This document shows positions 35,285 to 43,886 of a stretch of DNA of 64,000 nucleotides, one piece after another. Below the pieces are notes generated by a model, which was not told where the DNA came from, did not search any database, and worked only from the letters and a program-made list of their open reading frames with translations. Source of the stretch: CAZMGV01 sp964621525 [NCBI: uncultured bacterium] (GTDB lineage: Bacteria > JAGRBM01); the NCBI GenBank assembly GCA_964621525.1, contig CAZUMS010000009.1, positions 41,732 through 105,731 of the forward strand. Reading direction: 5' to 3'. Made by a program: the position numbers and the translations under genes. The first letter of the stretch is position 1, and each line of letters starts with the position of its first letter.

Positions 35285-36826
35285 TCACACGATCCGGCTT
35301 TTCCTGTCGCCCCAGTAGCGATCCTTCAGCAGGCGCTTGTAGAGCTTGCCTGTGGGGTGTCTCGGGAGCTCGGCCTCGAAGTCCACGGTGCGCGGGCATT
35401 TCACATCAGCGATGCGTTCGCGGCAGAATGCGATGAGTTCCCGGGCCAGTTCCGGACCGGCCTCGCTCATGTCCTCAAGCTGCACTACGGCTTTAACTTC
35501 CTCGCCGAATTCCTCGTTGGGCACGCCGATTACGGCGGCATCCGATACTTTGGGATGGAGGATGAGCGCGTTCTCGGTCTCCTGGGGGTAGATGTTCACC
35601 CCGCCAGAAATAATCATGTGGGCCTTGCGGTCGGTAAGGTAAAGCCATCCGTCCTGGTCGACGTACCCCACGTCGCCGATGGTGCTGTATCCCTGGGGGC
35701 TGCGGGAACCGGCCGTCTTCTCAGGGTCGTTGTGGTACCGGAATTTCGCGGAACTCTCGAAGTAGATCGTGCCTTCCTGGCCAGCTGGAACTTCGTTGAA
35801 GTTGTCATCCAAAATCCTCAGCTTGGCGTTGATCGGGCGCCCCACGGACCCTTTGTGAGCCAGCCACTCTTCCGAATTGATGAGGCAGAGGCCGTTTCCT
35901 TCGCTGCCGCCGTAATATTCATAGATGATTGGACCCCACCAGTTGATCATTGCCTCCTTGACCGGAATCGGACAGGGCGCCGCGGCGTGGATGGCGAATT
36001 TCATGCTGGAGACGTCGATGGCATCGCGCTGCTCCTTCGGGAGCTTCAGCATGCGGATAAACATGGTCGGGACCCACTGGCTGTGCGTCACCCGGTATTT
36101 CTGGATGATCTTGAGCGATTCGAGCGCATCAAAGTGCTCCATGATCAGAACCGTTGCGCCGAGACGCAGCGCGGCCATGGTGAAGCCGAACGGCGCGCCG
36201 TGGTAGAGGGGTGCCGGTGAGAGAAACACGGTCTCCTCGTCGACCCGGTACAATCCTCCGACGATCTTCATGATCCCAGTGGGTGCCGTGATCGGTTTGT
36301 CGGGTAGCGGGAGCTTGACACCCTTCGGATGTCCTGTCGTCCCGGAGGAATAGAGCATCGAGTTGCCCTCGAGCTCCTGCTTGGGCGAGGTGGAGGGTTG
36401 GGCAGAGACCGCCTCCTGCCAGGACCGGTACCCCTGTATTGGCTTTCCGACCATGTACCGGGCGACCAGCTTGGGGCACCGGTTCGCCAGAGCCTCGGCG
36501 AGCTTGGCCTTCGCCTCGGAGGTCACGAAAACCTTGGCGCCGCAGTCGTCGATAATGTACTCGACTTCTTTGGGCGTAAGGCGTGAGCTGATCGGCGTGT
36601 AGTAAAGGCCGGCGCGCTGGGCGGCCCAGGCCACCATGAGGAATTCGGGATTGTTTTCCATGCACAGGGCGATGTGATCGCCGTGCTTGAGGCCCAGCGA
36701 GTGAAACAGGTTGGCTCCCTGATTCGAGCGCTCGGCCAGCTCGCCGTAGGTTACGACCCGGCCGCTGCCGGTCATGATGTAGGCGGGCTTGTCCGGATTA
36801 TTTTTGGCATGAACTTCTGGATTCAT
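35285..36826 (-). CDS. AMP-dependent acyl-CoA ligase (FadD family)
   Basis: Protein of 513 aa of the ANL superfamily. P-loop SMLYSSGTTGHPKGVKLP, the A5 block YEYYGGSEGNG, and C-terminal GDVGYVDQDGWLYLTDRKAHMIISGGVNIYPQETE with the catalytic Lys in LPRHPTGKLYKRLLKD. It activates a carboxylic acid through acyl-AMP to the CoA ester. The start is ATG at 36826 behind AGGAGAGG; longer readings add an unlike N-terminus. Its promoter region holds one of two identical 16-nt candidate operators (36894-36909), shared with the divergent GntR regulator. Substrate not decidable; context favours a branched or cyclic acid. Confidence 0.88.
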   Translation of the reverse strand: MNPEVHAKNNPDKPAYIMTGSGRVVTYGELAERSNQGANLFHSLGLKHGDHIALCMENNPEFLMVAWAAQRAGLYYTPISSRLTPKEVEYIIDDCGAKVFVTSEAKAKLAEALANRCPKLVARYMVGKPIQGYRSWQEAVSAQPSTSPKQELEGNSMLYSSGTTGHPKGVKLPLPDKPITAPTGIMKIVGGLYRVDEETVFLSPAPLYHGAPFGFTMAALRLGATVLIMEHFDALESLKIIQKYRVTHSQWVPTMFIRMLKLPKEQRDAIDVSSMKFAIHAAAPCPIPVKEAMINWWGPIIYEYYGGSEGNGLCLINSEEWLAHKGSVGRPINAKLRILDDNFNEVPAGQEGTIYFESSAKFRYHNDPEKTAGSRSPQGYSTIGDVGYVDQDGWLYLTDRKAHMIISGGVNIYPQETENALILHPKVSDAAVIGVPNEEFGEEVKAVVQLEDMSEAGPELARELIAFCRERIADVKCPRTVDFEAELPRHPTGKLYKRLLKDRYWGDRKSRIV

Positions 36827-36893
36827 GGCCTCTCCTGATTCGTTTTTTGAAGGGGCCCGTTGGGTCGAGGTCACCCGTTGAGGCCGGGCAAAT

Positions 36894-36909
36894 ACTATGA
36901 TACTAGTTA
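36894..36909. promoter_or_regulatory. Candidate operator, copy 1
   Basis: ACTATGATACTAGTTA, identical over 16 bases to 37751-37766. It sits in the divergent promoter region between the acyl-CoA ligase operon and the GntR-family gene. With flanking bases it reads ATACTA-N6-TAGTTA, nearly an inverted repeat, and also contains two direct ATACTA half-sites. Confidence 0.65.
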
Positions 36910-36988
36910 AGAAGCTGTCAAGAAATCTATTATCAAGCGCGGTTGGCGTCGGGTAAGGATGCTGCAGAAACCGCGAGGTGAACTACTC

Positions 36989-37723
36989 ATGACCGAGAAT
37001 GCCACTGGCGAACGCGTCGCTGTCCAGATAGCGCGCAAGATTGCCGGGGAGATCAGCCGCGGAGAAATGCGCCCGGGAACCAAGCTGCCTTCGGAGCATC
37101 AGATGGTGGAAGAACTCGGCGTCGCCCGTGCAACCGTGCGCGAGGCACTGCGATTCCTGGAACTCCAGGGGGCGCTCCGTATCAAGGCCGGTCCGGGTGG
37201 CGGACCGGTTGTGAGCGTGCCGGGGACCGAGCATCTGGCCAGCGCGCTCTCGCTTCAGCTCCAGTTCGCGGGCGCTCCTTATGACGCGGTTCTCAGGGCG
37301 CGAAGCGCGATTTATCCCGTTCTGGCGGCCGAAGCGGCGGAAAATGCGGATCATCAGGACATTGAACTGCTCCGGCAGAGTCTCGCCGACATGGCCGCCC
37401 ATGCGGACGACCCAGACTTCGTGCTTCACGAGCACCGGCGGTTTCAGGCGCTGGTTGCCTCTGCCTCAGGCAATATGGTCCTTGGCCTGTTTGTCAATGC
37501 GCTGCACAGAATTTCGGAGCTCAAGGCGATCAAACTTGATTCGAAGTGGGCCCATGGCGCGGTTCGTGACTTTGAAAAGGTCGTCGCCGCGATCGAACGT
37601 AGAGATCCCGAAGCGGCCCGGCAAGCGACTTTTGCCCACCTGGAGGCAGCGAGGCGTTATATAGAACGCGCTGTGCCGGAACGGATGAAGGAACCTGTCG
37701 AGTGGGTTGGGCCTGACCGTTGA
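36989..37723 (+). CDS. GntR-family (FadR subfamily) transcriptional regulator
   Basis: Protein of 244 aa. The N-terminal winged helix is canonical: AVQIARKIAGEISRGEMRPGTKLPSEHQMVEELGVARATVREALRFLELQGAL. The C-terminal all-helical FCD ligand domain (LRARSAIYPVLAAEAAE; HRRFQALVASASGN; HAAVRDFEKVVAAIERRDPEAARQATFAHLE-type region) would bind a small carboxylate or CoA ester. I chose ATG at 36989 behind GAGGTGA; ATG at 36959 is an alternative. Identical 16-nt motifs lie on both sides of the gene (36894 and 37751), so it probably controls the divergent ligase operon, itself and the downstream amidohydrolase operon. Confidence 0.88.
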   Translation: MTENATGERVAVQIARKIAGEISRGEMRPGTKLPSEHQMVEELGVARATVREALRFLELQGALRIKAGPGGGPVVSVPGTEHLASALSLQLQFAGAPYDAVLRARSAIYPVLAAEAAENADHQDIELLRQSLADMAAHADDPDFVLHEHRRFQALVASASGNMVLGLFVNALHRISELKAIKLDSKWAHGAVRDFEKVVAAIERRDPEAARQATFAHLEAARRYIERAVPERMKEPVEWVGPDR

Positions 37724-37750
37724 GAAAATAATGGTTGCTCGTATCTCATA

Positions 37751-37766
37751 ACTATGATACTAGTTA
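37751..37766. promoter_or_regulatory. Candidate operator, copy 2
   Basis: Same 16 bases as 36894-36909. Here the flanks make a perfect inverted repeat, TAACTA-N6-TAGTTA (37749-37766), typical of a dimeric winged-helix regulator. It lies ~100 nt upstream of the amidohydrolase gene. Confidence 0.68.
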
Positions 37767-37862
37767 GATCCATTGGCGAAGGGCGCGGGCCGGGAGGCCT
37801 TTGAGAATACGCCCGAGGCCAGGATTGCGCGGCATTGGGTGCCGCCTGGGAGATGCCGTCAG

Positions 37863-39053
37863 ATGGAAAAATACACCGGTCCGATCTTCGACGCAGATAA
37901 TCACTACTACGAGGCCCACGATGCGTTCACACGCCATGTGCCCAAACACATGCAGCCCCGCTGCGTTCAGTGGGTTCAGCTGGAGAATGGCCGGAAATAC
38001 CACGTCGTTGCTGGGAAGATCAGTTTCGCCGTCGGCAACCCGACCTTCAATCCGATCTCCAAACCGGGAGCCTTGCGCGAGTACTATCACGGCAATCCCA
38101 GGGGCAAGAAATTCGGAGACCTGATCCGCGAATCGCTTGAGCCGATGCCGCCCGAGTACATGGACCGCGATAAGCGCGTTGAGCGTGTGAAAGAACAGGG
38201 ACTTGAGGCGACGTGGCTCTTTCCCACCGCCGGCATCCTCTACGAGGAAGCACTCTCCCACGATACGGATGCCCTTTGCGCAACCTGCGAAGGGTTTAAC
38301 CGCTGGCTCGATGACGACTGGGGCCTGGCTTACAAGAACAAAATCTTCTGTGCCCCCTATTTTTCTCTGGCCGATGTGGACTGGGCGTGCCGTGAGCTCG
38401 AATGGGCGTTGAAGCGAGGCGCCCGGGTCATTGTGATGCGTCCTCACTCGGTGCGCACCCGCCGTGATGGTTCCCGGTCGCCAGGAGACGAGATGTTCGA
38501 CCCCTTCTGGGCACGGGTGAACGAGGCGGGAATTACGGTGGTGGCTCACGTGGGCAGCAGCGGCTACACGGCCAATGGTTACGCACGCTCCTCAATGAAG
38601 GATGCGCTGGGTGGCGGCGAGAGGCCGACCGTGGCAAGCCTGAACCCCGAGCGGGCGATCAACGACTGGCTCCTGACCCTGGCATTCGACAAAATGTTCG
38701 AGCGTTTCCCGAACCTTCGGGTATGCTCGGTGGAGAACGGATCGGCGTTTCTCCGCGATCTTTTCGTCAAACTCGGGCATTCGAAGCAAAGGTTGCCGAA
38801 GTATTACAAGGAAGATCCGTGTGAGCTGTTCCGGAAGCACGTCTGGATCAATCCATTCTGGGAAGATGATATCGCCGAGATCATCTCGATGATGGGCCCC
38901 GACCGCGTGATATTCGGCTCCGACTGGCCTCACATGGAAGGTCTGGAAAAGCCCCTGGACATCTACGATGAGCTGAAAGCGGTTTCCGTCGATGACCAGA
39001 AGAAATTCCTCTATTCCAACGCGGCAGCACTCAACGAACTCAGGCCTTTGTAA
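37863..39053 (+). CDS. Amidohydrolase-family (amidohydrolase_2) metal-dependent hydrolase/decarboxylase
   Basis: TIM-barrel protein of 396 aa. Metal-binding start FDADNHYYE, mid-barrel His in VVAHVGSSGY, and C-terminal VIFGSDWPHMEG with the catalytic Asp. This branch (ACMSD/uracil-5-carboxylate-decarboxylase-like) often occurs in aromatic, terpenoid and steroid catabolic clusters with unassigned function. ATG at 37863 follows GGGAG at a suitable distance; an upstream start at 37773 would add an unrelated Arg-rich segment. It heads the long plus-strand catabolic run behind operator copy 2. Confidence 0.8.
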   Translation: MEKYTGPIFDADNHYYEAHDAFTRHVPKHMQPRCVQWVQLENGRKYHVVAGKISFAVGNPTFNPISKPGALREYYHGNPRGKKFGDLIRESLEPMPPEYMDRDKRVERVKEQGLEATWLFPTAGILYEEALSHDTDALCATCEGFNRWLDDDWGLAYKNKIFCAPYFSLADVDWACRELEWALKRGARVIVMRPHSVRTRRDGSRSPGDEMFDPFWARVNEAGITVVAHVGSSGYTANGYARSSMKDALGGGERPTVASLNPERAINDWLLTLAFDKMFERFPNLRVCSVENGSAFLRDLFVKLGHSKQRLPKYYKEDPCELFRKHVWINPFWEDDIAEIISMMGPDRVIFGSDWPHMEGLEKPLDIYDELKAVSVDDQKKFLYSNAAALNELRPL

Positions 39054-39067
39054 GCGAGGGCGGGCGA

Positions 39068-39946
39068 TTGAACTTCGAAGACATACGCTACGAAGTGGGA
39101 GACGGTCGAGCGCGCATTACGCTCTCGCGGCCGAAGACCCACAATGCGATCACCTCGAAGATGCTCGAAGAGCTTGAGGAGGCGCTTTGGGAAGCCGACG
39201 ATAATGTCGACGTGCATTGCGTGATCCTGAAGGGCGAAGGCGCTTCTTTCTGCTCGGGTTACGACGTCGGCAGACTGCCGGCCCGGGAACGAAAAGGGAA
39301 CGCGAATTACCGGTCCGGCCGCAGCCATGATGACGACACCTGGCTGATCGAGCGGGGAAACAGGCGCATTCGCGCGCTCTGGGAGATGCACAAACCATCT
39401 ATCGCCCAGGTACACGGCGCGTGCCTGGCTGGCGGGACGGACCTGGCGATGGCCTGTGACATGGTGATTGCTGCCGACGACGCCCGCTTCGGATTCCCGG
39501 CGGCCCGGTCGTTCGGCGCGCTTCCCAACAACCTGTGGGTCTATCACTGCGGCCCGCAGTGGGCGAAGCGGCTCCAATTGACCGGTGACCTGGTCAGCGG
39601 CGCGGATGCCGAGAAGATCGGGCTCGTCATGAAGGCGGTCGCGGCCTCCGCTCTGGAGGACGAGGTGGAGGGACTGGCTGACCGCCTTTGCCTGATAGAC
39701 ACCGATCTGCTGGCAGCCAACAAGCGGATCATCAATCTCGGTCTCGAGCTGATGGGGGCGCAGACACTGCAGCGGCTCGCCGCCGAAAACGATGCGCGTG
39801 CTCATCACGCGAAGGCTGTGCGCGAGGCGAGCCGTAACTTCAAGGAAATCGGCATCAAGGAAACGCTGCGCCGCAGGGATGAACCTTTCGGCGACGGAAT
39901 GGCCAGGGTCGGCAAGCCCGAAGGACGTCTCAAGAAGTCCAAGTAG
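39068..39946 (+). CDS. Enoyl-CoA hydratase/isomerase family protein
   Basis: Crotonase-fold protein of 292 aa, longer than usual. Oxyanion-hole segments: GASFCSGYDVG and HGACLAGGTDLAMACD. Between them is an insertion with charged and Arg-rich residues (ARERKGNANYRSGRSHDDD). The usual hydratase Glu pair is not apparent (FGFPAARSFGALPNNL in its place), so it may be an isomerase or hydrolase of the superfamily. The start is TTG at 39068. It follows the amidohydrolase gene by 14 nt. Confidence 0.78.
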   Translation: MNFEDIRYEVGDGRARITLSRPKTHNAITSKMLEELEEALWEADDNVDVHCVILKGEGASFCSGYDVGRLPARERKGNANYRSGRSHDDDTWLIERGNRRIRALWEMHKPSIAQVHGACLAGGTDLAMACDMVIAADDARFGFPAARSFGALPNNLWVYHCGPQWAKRLQLTGDLVSGADAEKIGLVMKAVAASALEDEVEGLADRLCLIDTDLLAANKRIINLGLELMGAQTLQRLAAENDARAHHAKAVREASRNFKEIGIKETLRRRDEPFGDGMARVGKPEGRLKKSK

Positions 39947-40000
39947 TCAGTCGTCTGTACTGGCGCGCCTCGTGCCAGTTCTTGGAGAGGGGGGATCCGT

Positions 40001-40435
40001 ATGGATCTGATGCGACTCGAATTTCTTTCTCCCTGGTCGGAGTGGGGCTGGCCACTGGTGCGCCTGGTGATGGGCGTACAACTTGCCGCTCACGGTTTTC
40101 GCAAGGCCAGTGGCGGTATCAAGGGCTTCATCCCCTGGCTTGAATCTCTCGGGGTTCCGGCGCCCAAGCTGGCTGCAACCTGTGCCATGCTTGCCGAACT
40201 GGTCGGCGGTCTCTGTATTGCCGTGGGGCTTTTCACGCGCCCGGCCGGTCTGGCAGCGGCCTTTACCATGGCGGTAGCCATCGTGCTGGCACATCGGGAA
40301 GATGCGAAACACTTCGGCAAGCCTGAAGCGGGCCCCTTTGAGTACCCGATGCTGATTTTTGCAGTTGCCGTTGCGGCTGCCCTCGCCGGCGGTGGCCGCT
40401 ATTCCCTGGATGCACTTCTGTTGAACAACGGCTGA
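40001..40435 (+). CDS. DoxX family membrane protein
   Basis: Protein of 144 aa with four hydrophobic segments (WPLVRLVMGVQLAAHGFRKA; LAATCAMLAELVGGLCIAVGLF; AAAFTMAVAIVLAHRED; PMLIFAVAVAAALAGGG). The first helix with HGFRK and the second with AELVGGL are the family signature. DoxX-like proteins are inner-membrane proteins of mostly unknown role, often linked to redox or quinone chemistry. It lies between enoyl-CoA hydratase and acyl-CoA ligase genes in the same direction. Confidence 0.8.
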   Translation: MDLMRLEFLSPWSEWGWPLVRLVMGVQLAAHGFRKASGGIKGFIPWLESLGVPAPKLAATCAMLAELVGGLCIAVGLFTRPAGLAAAFTMAVAIVLAHREDAKHFGKPEAGPFEYPMLIFAVAVAAALAGGGRYSLDALLLNNG

Positions 40436-40458
40436 TAGAGGGAACCAAGGCGGCAATA

Positions 40459-42216
40459 ATGAGCATTCTCACCGATCTTCTAAAGCAACGGGACGTCCGT
40501 GCCATGCTGAAGAAGGCTCCATCTACCCTTGGATACGTCAACCTGCTTGGCAGCGCAGTGCAGGTGGCGGCTTCGGGTGCGGGACGGAACGGCGGGATGC
40601 CGCGACACCTGCTTCCGGCATTGTGGCGGAATCTTGGACCCCGGAAAGCCGTCGTCACCCATTCCGGAAGCGTTTCCTTTTCGGAGCAGGCGGACAGGAC
40701 CCTCCGGCTGGCCAGCGGCTTCCATGGATTAGGTCTCCGGCCTGGAGAGCACGCAGCGGTGCTCTTGCACAATGAACAGGCGTGGTTCGATACCTTACTG
40801 GCCTGTCTGCTTTCGGGCTACAAAATGCCGATGCTCAATACGCATCTGAAGCCCGACGAGCTGATGAAGTGTATCAGCAGCTGCCGACCGAAGATCCTCG
40901 TGTTCTCGGCAGGCTTCCTCGAACTGATGAAGGAGATCGAGCCCAAACTGGATTCGGCACCGGTGTTCATCTGTGCGGGCGCAGGCGATCTGCCGGATCA
41001 CTACCTTTCACTTGAGTCGGTAATTCAAAATGCGAAGCCGGAACTCCCGCCGGGCCTCTCCGGAGGTCTGGGGCTGCCGCAAATGCCGTTCAGCGGGGGC
41101 TCCACAGGCGTCCCGAAGTTCGTGACGGAACGAGGCGCCATCCGGGAAGCCAACCCCCGCATGAAAGGGATGAACCCGGCCAGCGTGAAAGCGCTGCAGG
41201 CGGAATTCATCAACGGTCTGGCCCGTCTGGGACTGTGGTCCATTCCGGGGACAATCGTCTCGATGATCCCGGGTCCTCTCTACCATGCGGGCCCTCAGAC
41301 CGCGGTACTGCCGCTGCTGTTTGGCAGCACGATCGTGGCGATGCAGAAGTTCGATGCAGAGAATTTTCTGCGGCTGATTCAGAATGAAAAGGTCAGCTAC
41401 ACCTTCGTCGCCCCGACGATGCTCGAGCGGGTTCTGAAGCTTCCCGATGAGGTCAAGGAAAAATATGATCTCTCCAGCATGCGGGTCGTTCTATGCGCCG
41501 CAGCGCCGTGCCCTGACTATGTAAAAAAAGACATCAACGCCCTTTTCCGGAAACAGGGAGCCAGAAGCAATGTGTTCCATGAGTATTACGGATCTTCTGA
41601 GGCGGCGATCATAACGGTGCTCAAGCCTGAGGATTACGAGGCGAATCCCAAACGCTACAAGAGTGTCGGCCGGCCCTCCGGGTCGGAATGCCGGATCTAC
41701 GACCCGGACAAGCAGCGCTGGTGCAGGACAGGCGAAGTAGGGCATGTCCTTGTGCGCAACATCCGCATGTACCGGGTCCATTACGGCAATTCCGACGAGC
41801 TGGAAAAGGCTTTCATCGAGGTCGACGGGGTCTATTGGTACGACGATGGATGTCTCGGATACTTCGATGAGGACGGCTACCTGTATCTCACCTCCCGGAG
41901 CAAGGACATGATCATCTCCGGAGGGGTCAATATTTTCCCGCCCGAGATCGAAGAAGTTATCAAGACCCATCCCAACATCATGGATGTCGCGGTCGTTAAG
42001 GTCGCCGATGCCGACCTGGGCGAGGTTCCGGGAGCGCTCATTCAGACGGTGGACGGAAACGAAATGCCGGTGGACGAGGTGATCGCCTACTGCAAGGGGA
42101 AAGGGCTGTACGGCTTCAAACTTCCCCGGGCGATCAAGTTTATCAAACAACTTCCTAAGAACGACGCCGGAAAGATCAGGAAAGTGGAGCTGGAAAAGGA
42201 ATTCGCCTCGTTGTGA
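40459..42216 (+). CDS. Acyl-CoA ligase (ANL superfamily), variant P-loop
   Basis: Protein of 585 aa. The P-loop is PFSGGSTGVPKFVTE, where most ligases have SGTTGxPKG; GGxTG forms are known among sterol- and very-long-chain FadD enzymes. Other blocks are normal: FHEYYGSSEAAI, DDGCLGYFDEDGYLYLTSRSKDMIISGGVNIFPPEIEE, catalytic Lys in LPKNDAGKIRKVELEKEF. It makes an acyl-CoA from a free acid and ATP. An N-terminal extension of ~60 residues precedes the fold. It is the second ligase of the cluster, likely for a different chain or intermediate. Confidence 0.85.
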   Translation: MSILTDLLKQRDVRAMLKKAPSTLGYVNLLGSAVQVAASGAGRNGGMPRHLLPALWRNLGPRKAVVTHSGSVSFSEQADRTLRLASGFHGLGLRPGEHAAVLLHNEQAWFDTLLACLLSGYKMPMLNTHLKPDELMKCISSCRPKILVFSAGFLELMKEIEPKLDSAPVFICAGAGDLPDHYLSLESVIQNAKPELPPGLSGGLGLPQMPFSGGSTGVPKFVTERGAIREANPRMKGMNPASVKALQAEFINGLARLGLWSIPGTIVSMIPGPLYHAGPQTAVLPLLFGSTIVAMQKFDAENFLRLIQNEKVSYTFVAPTMLERVLKLPDEVKEKYDLSSMRVVLCAAAPCPDYVKKDINALFRKQGARSNVFHEYYGSSEAAIITVLKPEDYEANPKRYKSVGRPSGSECRIYDPDKQRWCRTGEVGHVLVRNIRMYRVHYGNSDELEKAFIEVDGVYWYDDGCLGYFDEDGYLYLTSRSKDMIISGGVNIFPPEIEEVIKTHPNIMDVAVVKVADADLGEVPGALIQTVDGNEMPVDEVIAYCKGKGLYGFKLPRAIKFIKQLPKNDAGKIRKVELEKEFASL

Positions 42217-42229
42217 AAAGGATCGCTCA

Positions 42230-43009
42230 ATGACCGATTATGCAACCCCCAATTTTTCAACGGATCTGAAGGGTCAGGTCGCTCTGGTCACCGGCACGAC
42301 TTCGGGGCTGGGGAATCGCTTTGCCCGTGTGCTGGCCAAATGCGGTGCCAAGGTCGCGTTGACCGGGAGGCGGGTCGAGCGCCTGGAGAGCCTGGCCAGG
42401 GAGATTCGGGCGGATGGCGGGACTTGCGAGCCATTTCCAATGGATGTAGCCCGGCGTGAGAGCATACGGTCGGTGGTGGCCGCCGCCGAGGAGAAACTCG
42501 GCCCGATCACGATCCTTATCAACAACGCGGGCGTTCCGGATGCCCAGCGTGCGGTCAAAATGTCCGACGAACTTGTCGACGGCGTGATTGACGTGAACCT
42601 CAAGGCACCTTTCATTCTCTCCTGCGAGGTCGCCCGCCGGCTTATGGAAAAGAAGCTTCCAGGCCGGATCGTCAATATATCTTCTATCGCGGCATTTGAT
42701 TCAGGCCCGAATTCTGCCGTCTCGCTTTACTCGATTACCAAGGCCGGCGTGGTGCGGATGACCGAAGTACTGGCTCTTGAGTGGGCAAAGTTTGGAATCA
42801 ACGTGAACTGCATCGCGCCCGGTGCGTTCTCCACGGAGATGCTCGATGGCCTCATCCAGCGCGTCGGAGACATCTCCGCGGGCTATCCCCGGAAGCGGAT
42901 ATGCTACCCGCCCCAGATGGACAGCACGCTGCTGTTTCTGGTCTCACCTTCCTCCGAGTGCGTCACCGGCGCGGTCATCAAAATCGATGATGCGCAGGCC
43001 AACCGTTAA
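42230..43009 (+). CDS. Short-chain dehydrogenase/reductase
   Basis: Protein of 259 aa. TGTTSGLGNRFA cofactor motif, NNAGVPDAQ, VNISSIA (Ser), YSITKAG (Tyr-Lys), NCIAPGAFSTEM. A classical NAD(P)-dependent SDR of the FabG/3-hydroxyacyl-CoA or hydroxysteroid dehydrogenase type. It lies 13 nt after the ligase gene and 42 nt before an enoyl-CoA hydratase gene, which suggests a beta-oxidation-like step. Confidence 0.85.
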   Translation: MTDYATPNFSTDLKGQVALVTGTTSGLGNRFARVLAKCGAKVALTGRRVERLESLAREIRADGGTCEPFPMDVARRESIRSVVAAAEEKLGPITILINNAGVPDAQRAVKMSDELVDGVIDVNLKAPFILSCEVARRLMEKKLPGRIVNISSIAAFDSGPNSAVSLYSITKAGVVRMTEVLALEWAKFGINVNCIAPGAFSTEMLDGLIQRVGDISAGYPRKRICYPPQMDSTLLFLVSPSSECVTGAVIKIDDAQANR

Positions 43010-43051
43010 GACAGCGATCCGGAACTAAACGAGAGAAACGGATAACACTGC

Positions 43052-43846
43052 ATGACGAGTCCAGAACCGGTGCTGCTGGAAAAAAACGTCGATGGAGTGC
43101 GGATCCTGCGGCTCAACCGCCCCGAGAAGATGAACGGCATCAACGGGGAGATGATCAAGGCCCTGGTCGGAGCACTCGGAGCCGCGACTCGTGACGAGAC
43201 CGTCCGGGTCATCGGTATCACCGGCGCCGGGCGCGCGTTCTGCGCGGGGGCGGATCTGGGCGACAGTAAAGCTTCCGATTTCAAGCTCGACAAGCTCGAC
43301 GACGTGGGCTTCGTCGGGCGCCTTGCCCTCGCCATACGGGTGGAGTGCGACAAGCCGGTCATCGCAGGTGTCAACGGATTGGCCGTGGGGGGCGGCGTGG
43401 CCCTGGCCATGCTGGCCGACATGCGCATCGCCAGTTCGGCCGCGACCTTTAATCCCGGCTACGCCCGCGCCGGCCTCTCGCCCGACGCGGGTCTTTCTTG
43501 GACGCTTCCGCAGGCCGTAGGGCACGAGCGCGCCATGCGCTTCTTGCTCGAACAGGAAAAGATCGACGCCGAGACGGCGCTCAGGATGGGCCTCGTGGGC
43601 CAGGTTGTGGAAGCAGAGCGGTTCGAAGAGGTGTTTCTGGATTACTGCAAGAAGATCGCCTCCGGTGCCCCGCTGGCGTTGCGCCATACCAAACGCCTGG
43701 TCAGCAGGGCGGGCCTGGGTATCGATCTCGAGTCCCAGTTAAGGGACGAAAACTATTACGTCGACCGGTGCGGAAGGAGCGAGGATGCCAAAGAGGCGAT
43801 CCGCGCTCTTTTCAAGAAAGAGAAGCCCGTCTTCAAGGGGCAGTAA
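43052..43846 (+). CDS. Enoyl-CoA hydratase/isomerase family protein
   Basis: Crotonase of 264 aa. Oxyanion-hole blocks GRAFCAGADLG and NGLAVGGGVALAMLADMRIAS. The position of the second hydratase Glu is occupied by PDAGLSWTLPQAVG, where Asp takes the place of the usual Glu, more common in isomerases. It sits between an SDR gene and a nitronate-monooxygenase-like gene in one operon. Confidence 0.85.
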   Translation: MTSPEPVLLEKNVDGVRILRLNRPEKMNGINGEMIKALVGALGAATRDETVRVIGITGAGRAFCAGADLGDSKASDFKLDKLDDVGFVGRLALAIRVECDKPVIAGVNGLAVGGGVALAMLADMRIASSAATFNPGYARAGLSPDAGLSWTLPQAVGHERAMRFLLEQEKIDAETALRMGLVGQVVEAERFEEVFLDYCKKIASGAPLALRHTKRLVSRAGLGIDLESQLRDENYYVDRCGRSEDAKEAIRALFKKEKPVFKGQ

Positions 43847-43886
43847 TGCCCGTGCGTTTATGACGACTGCGAAACTGGAGTGCCGC

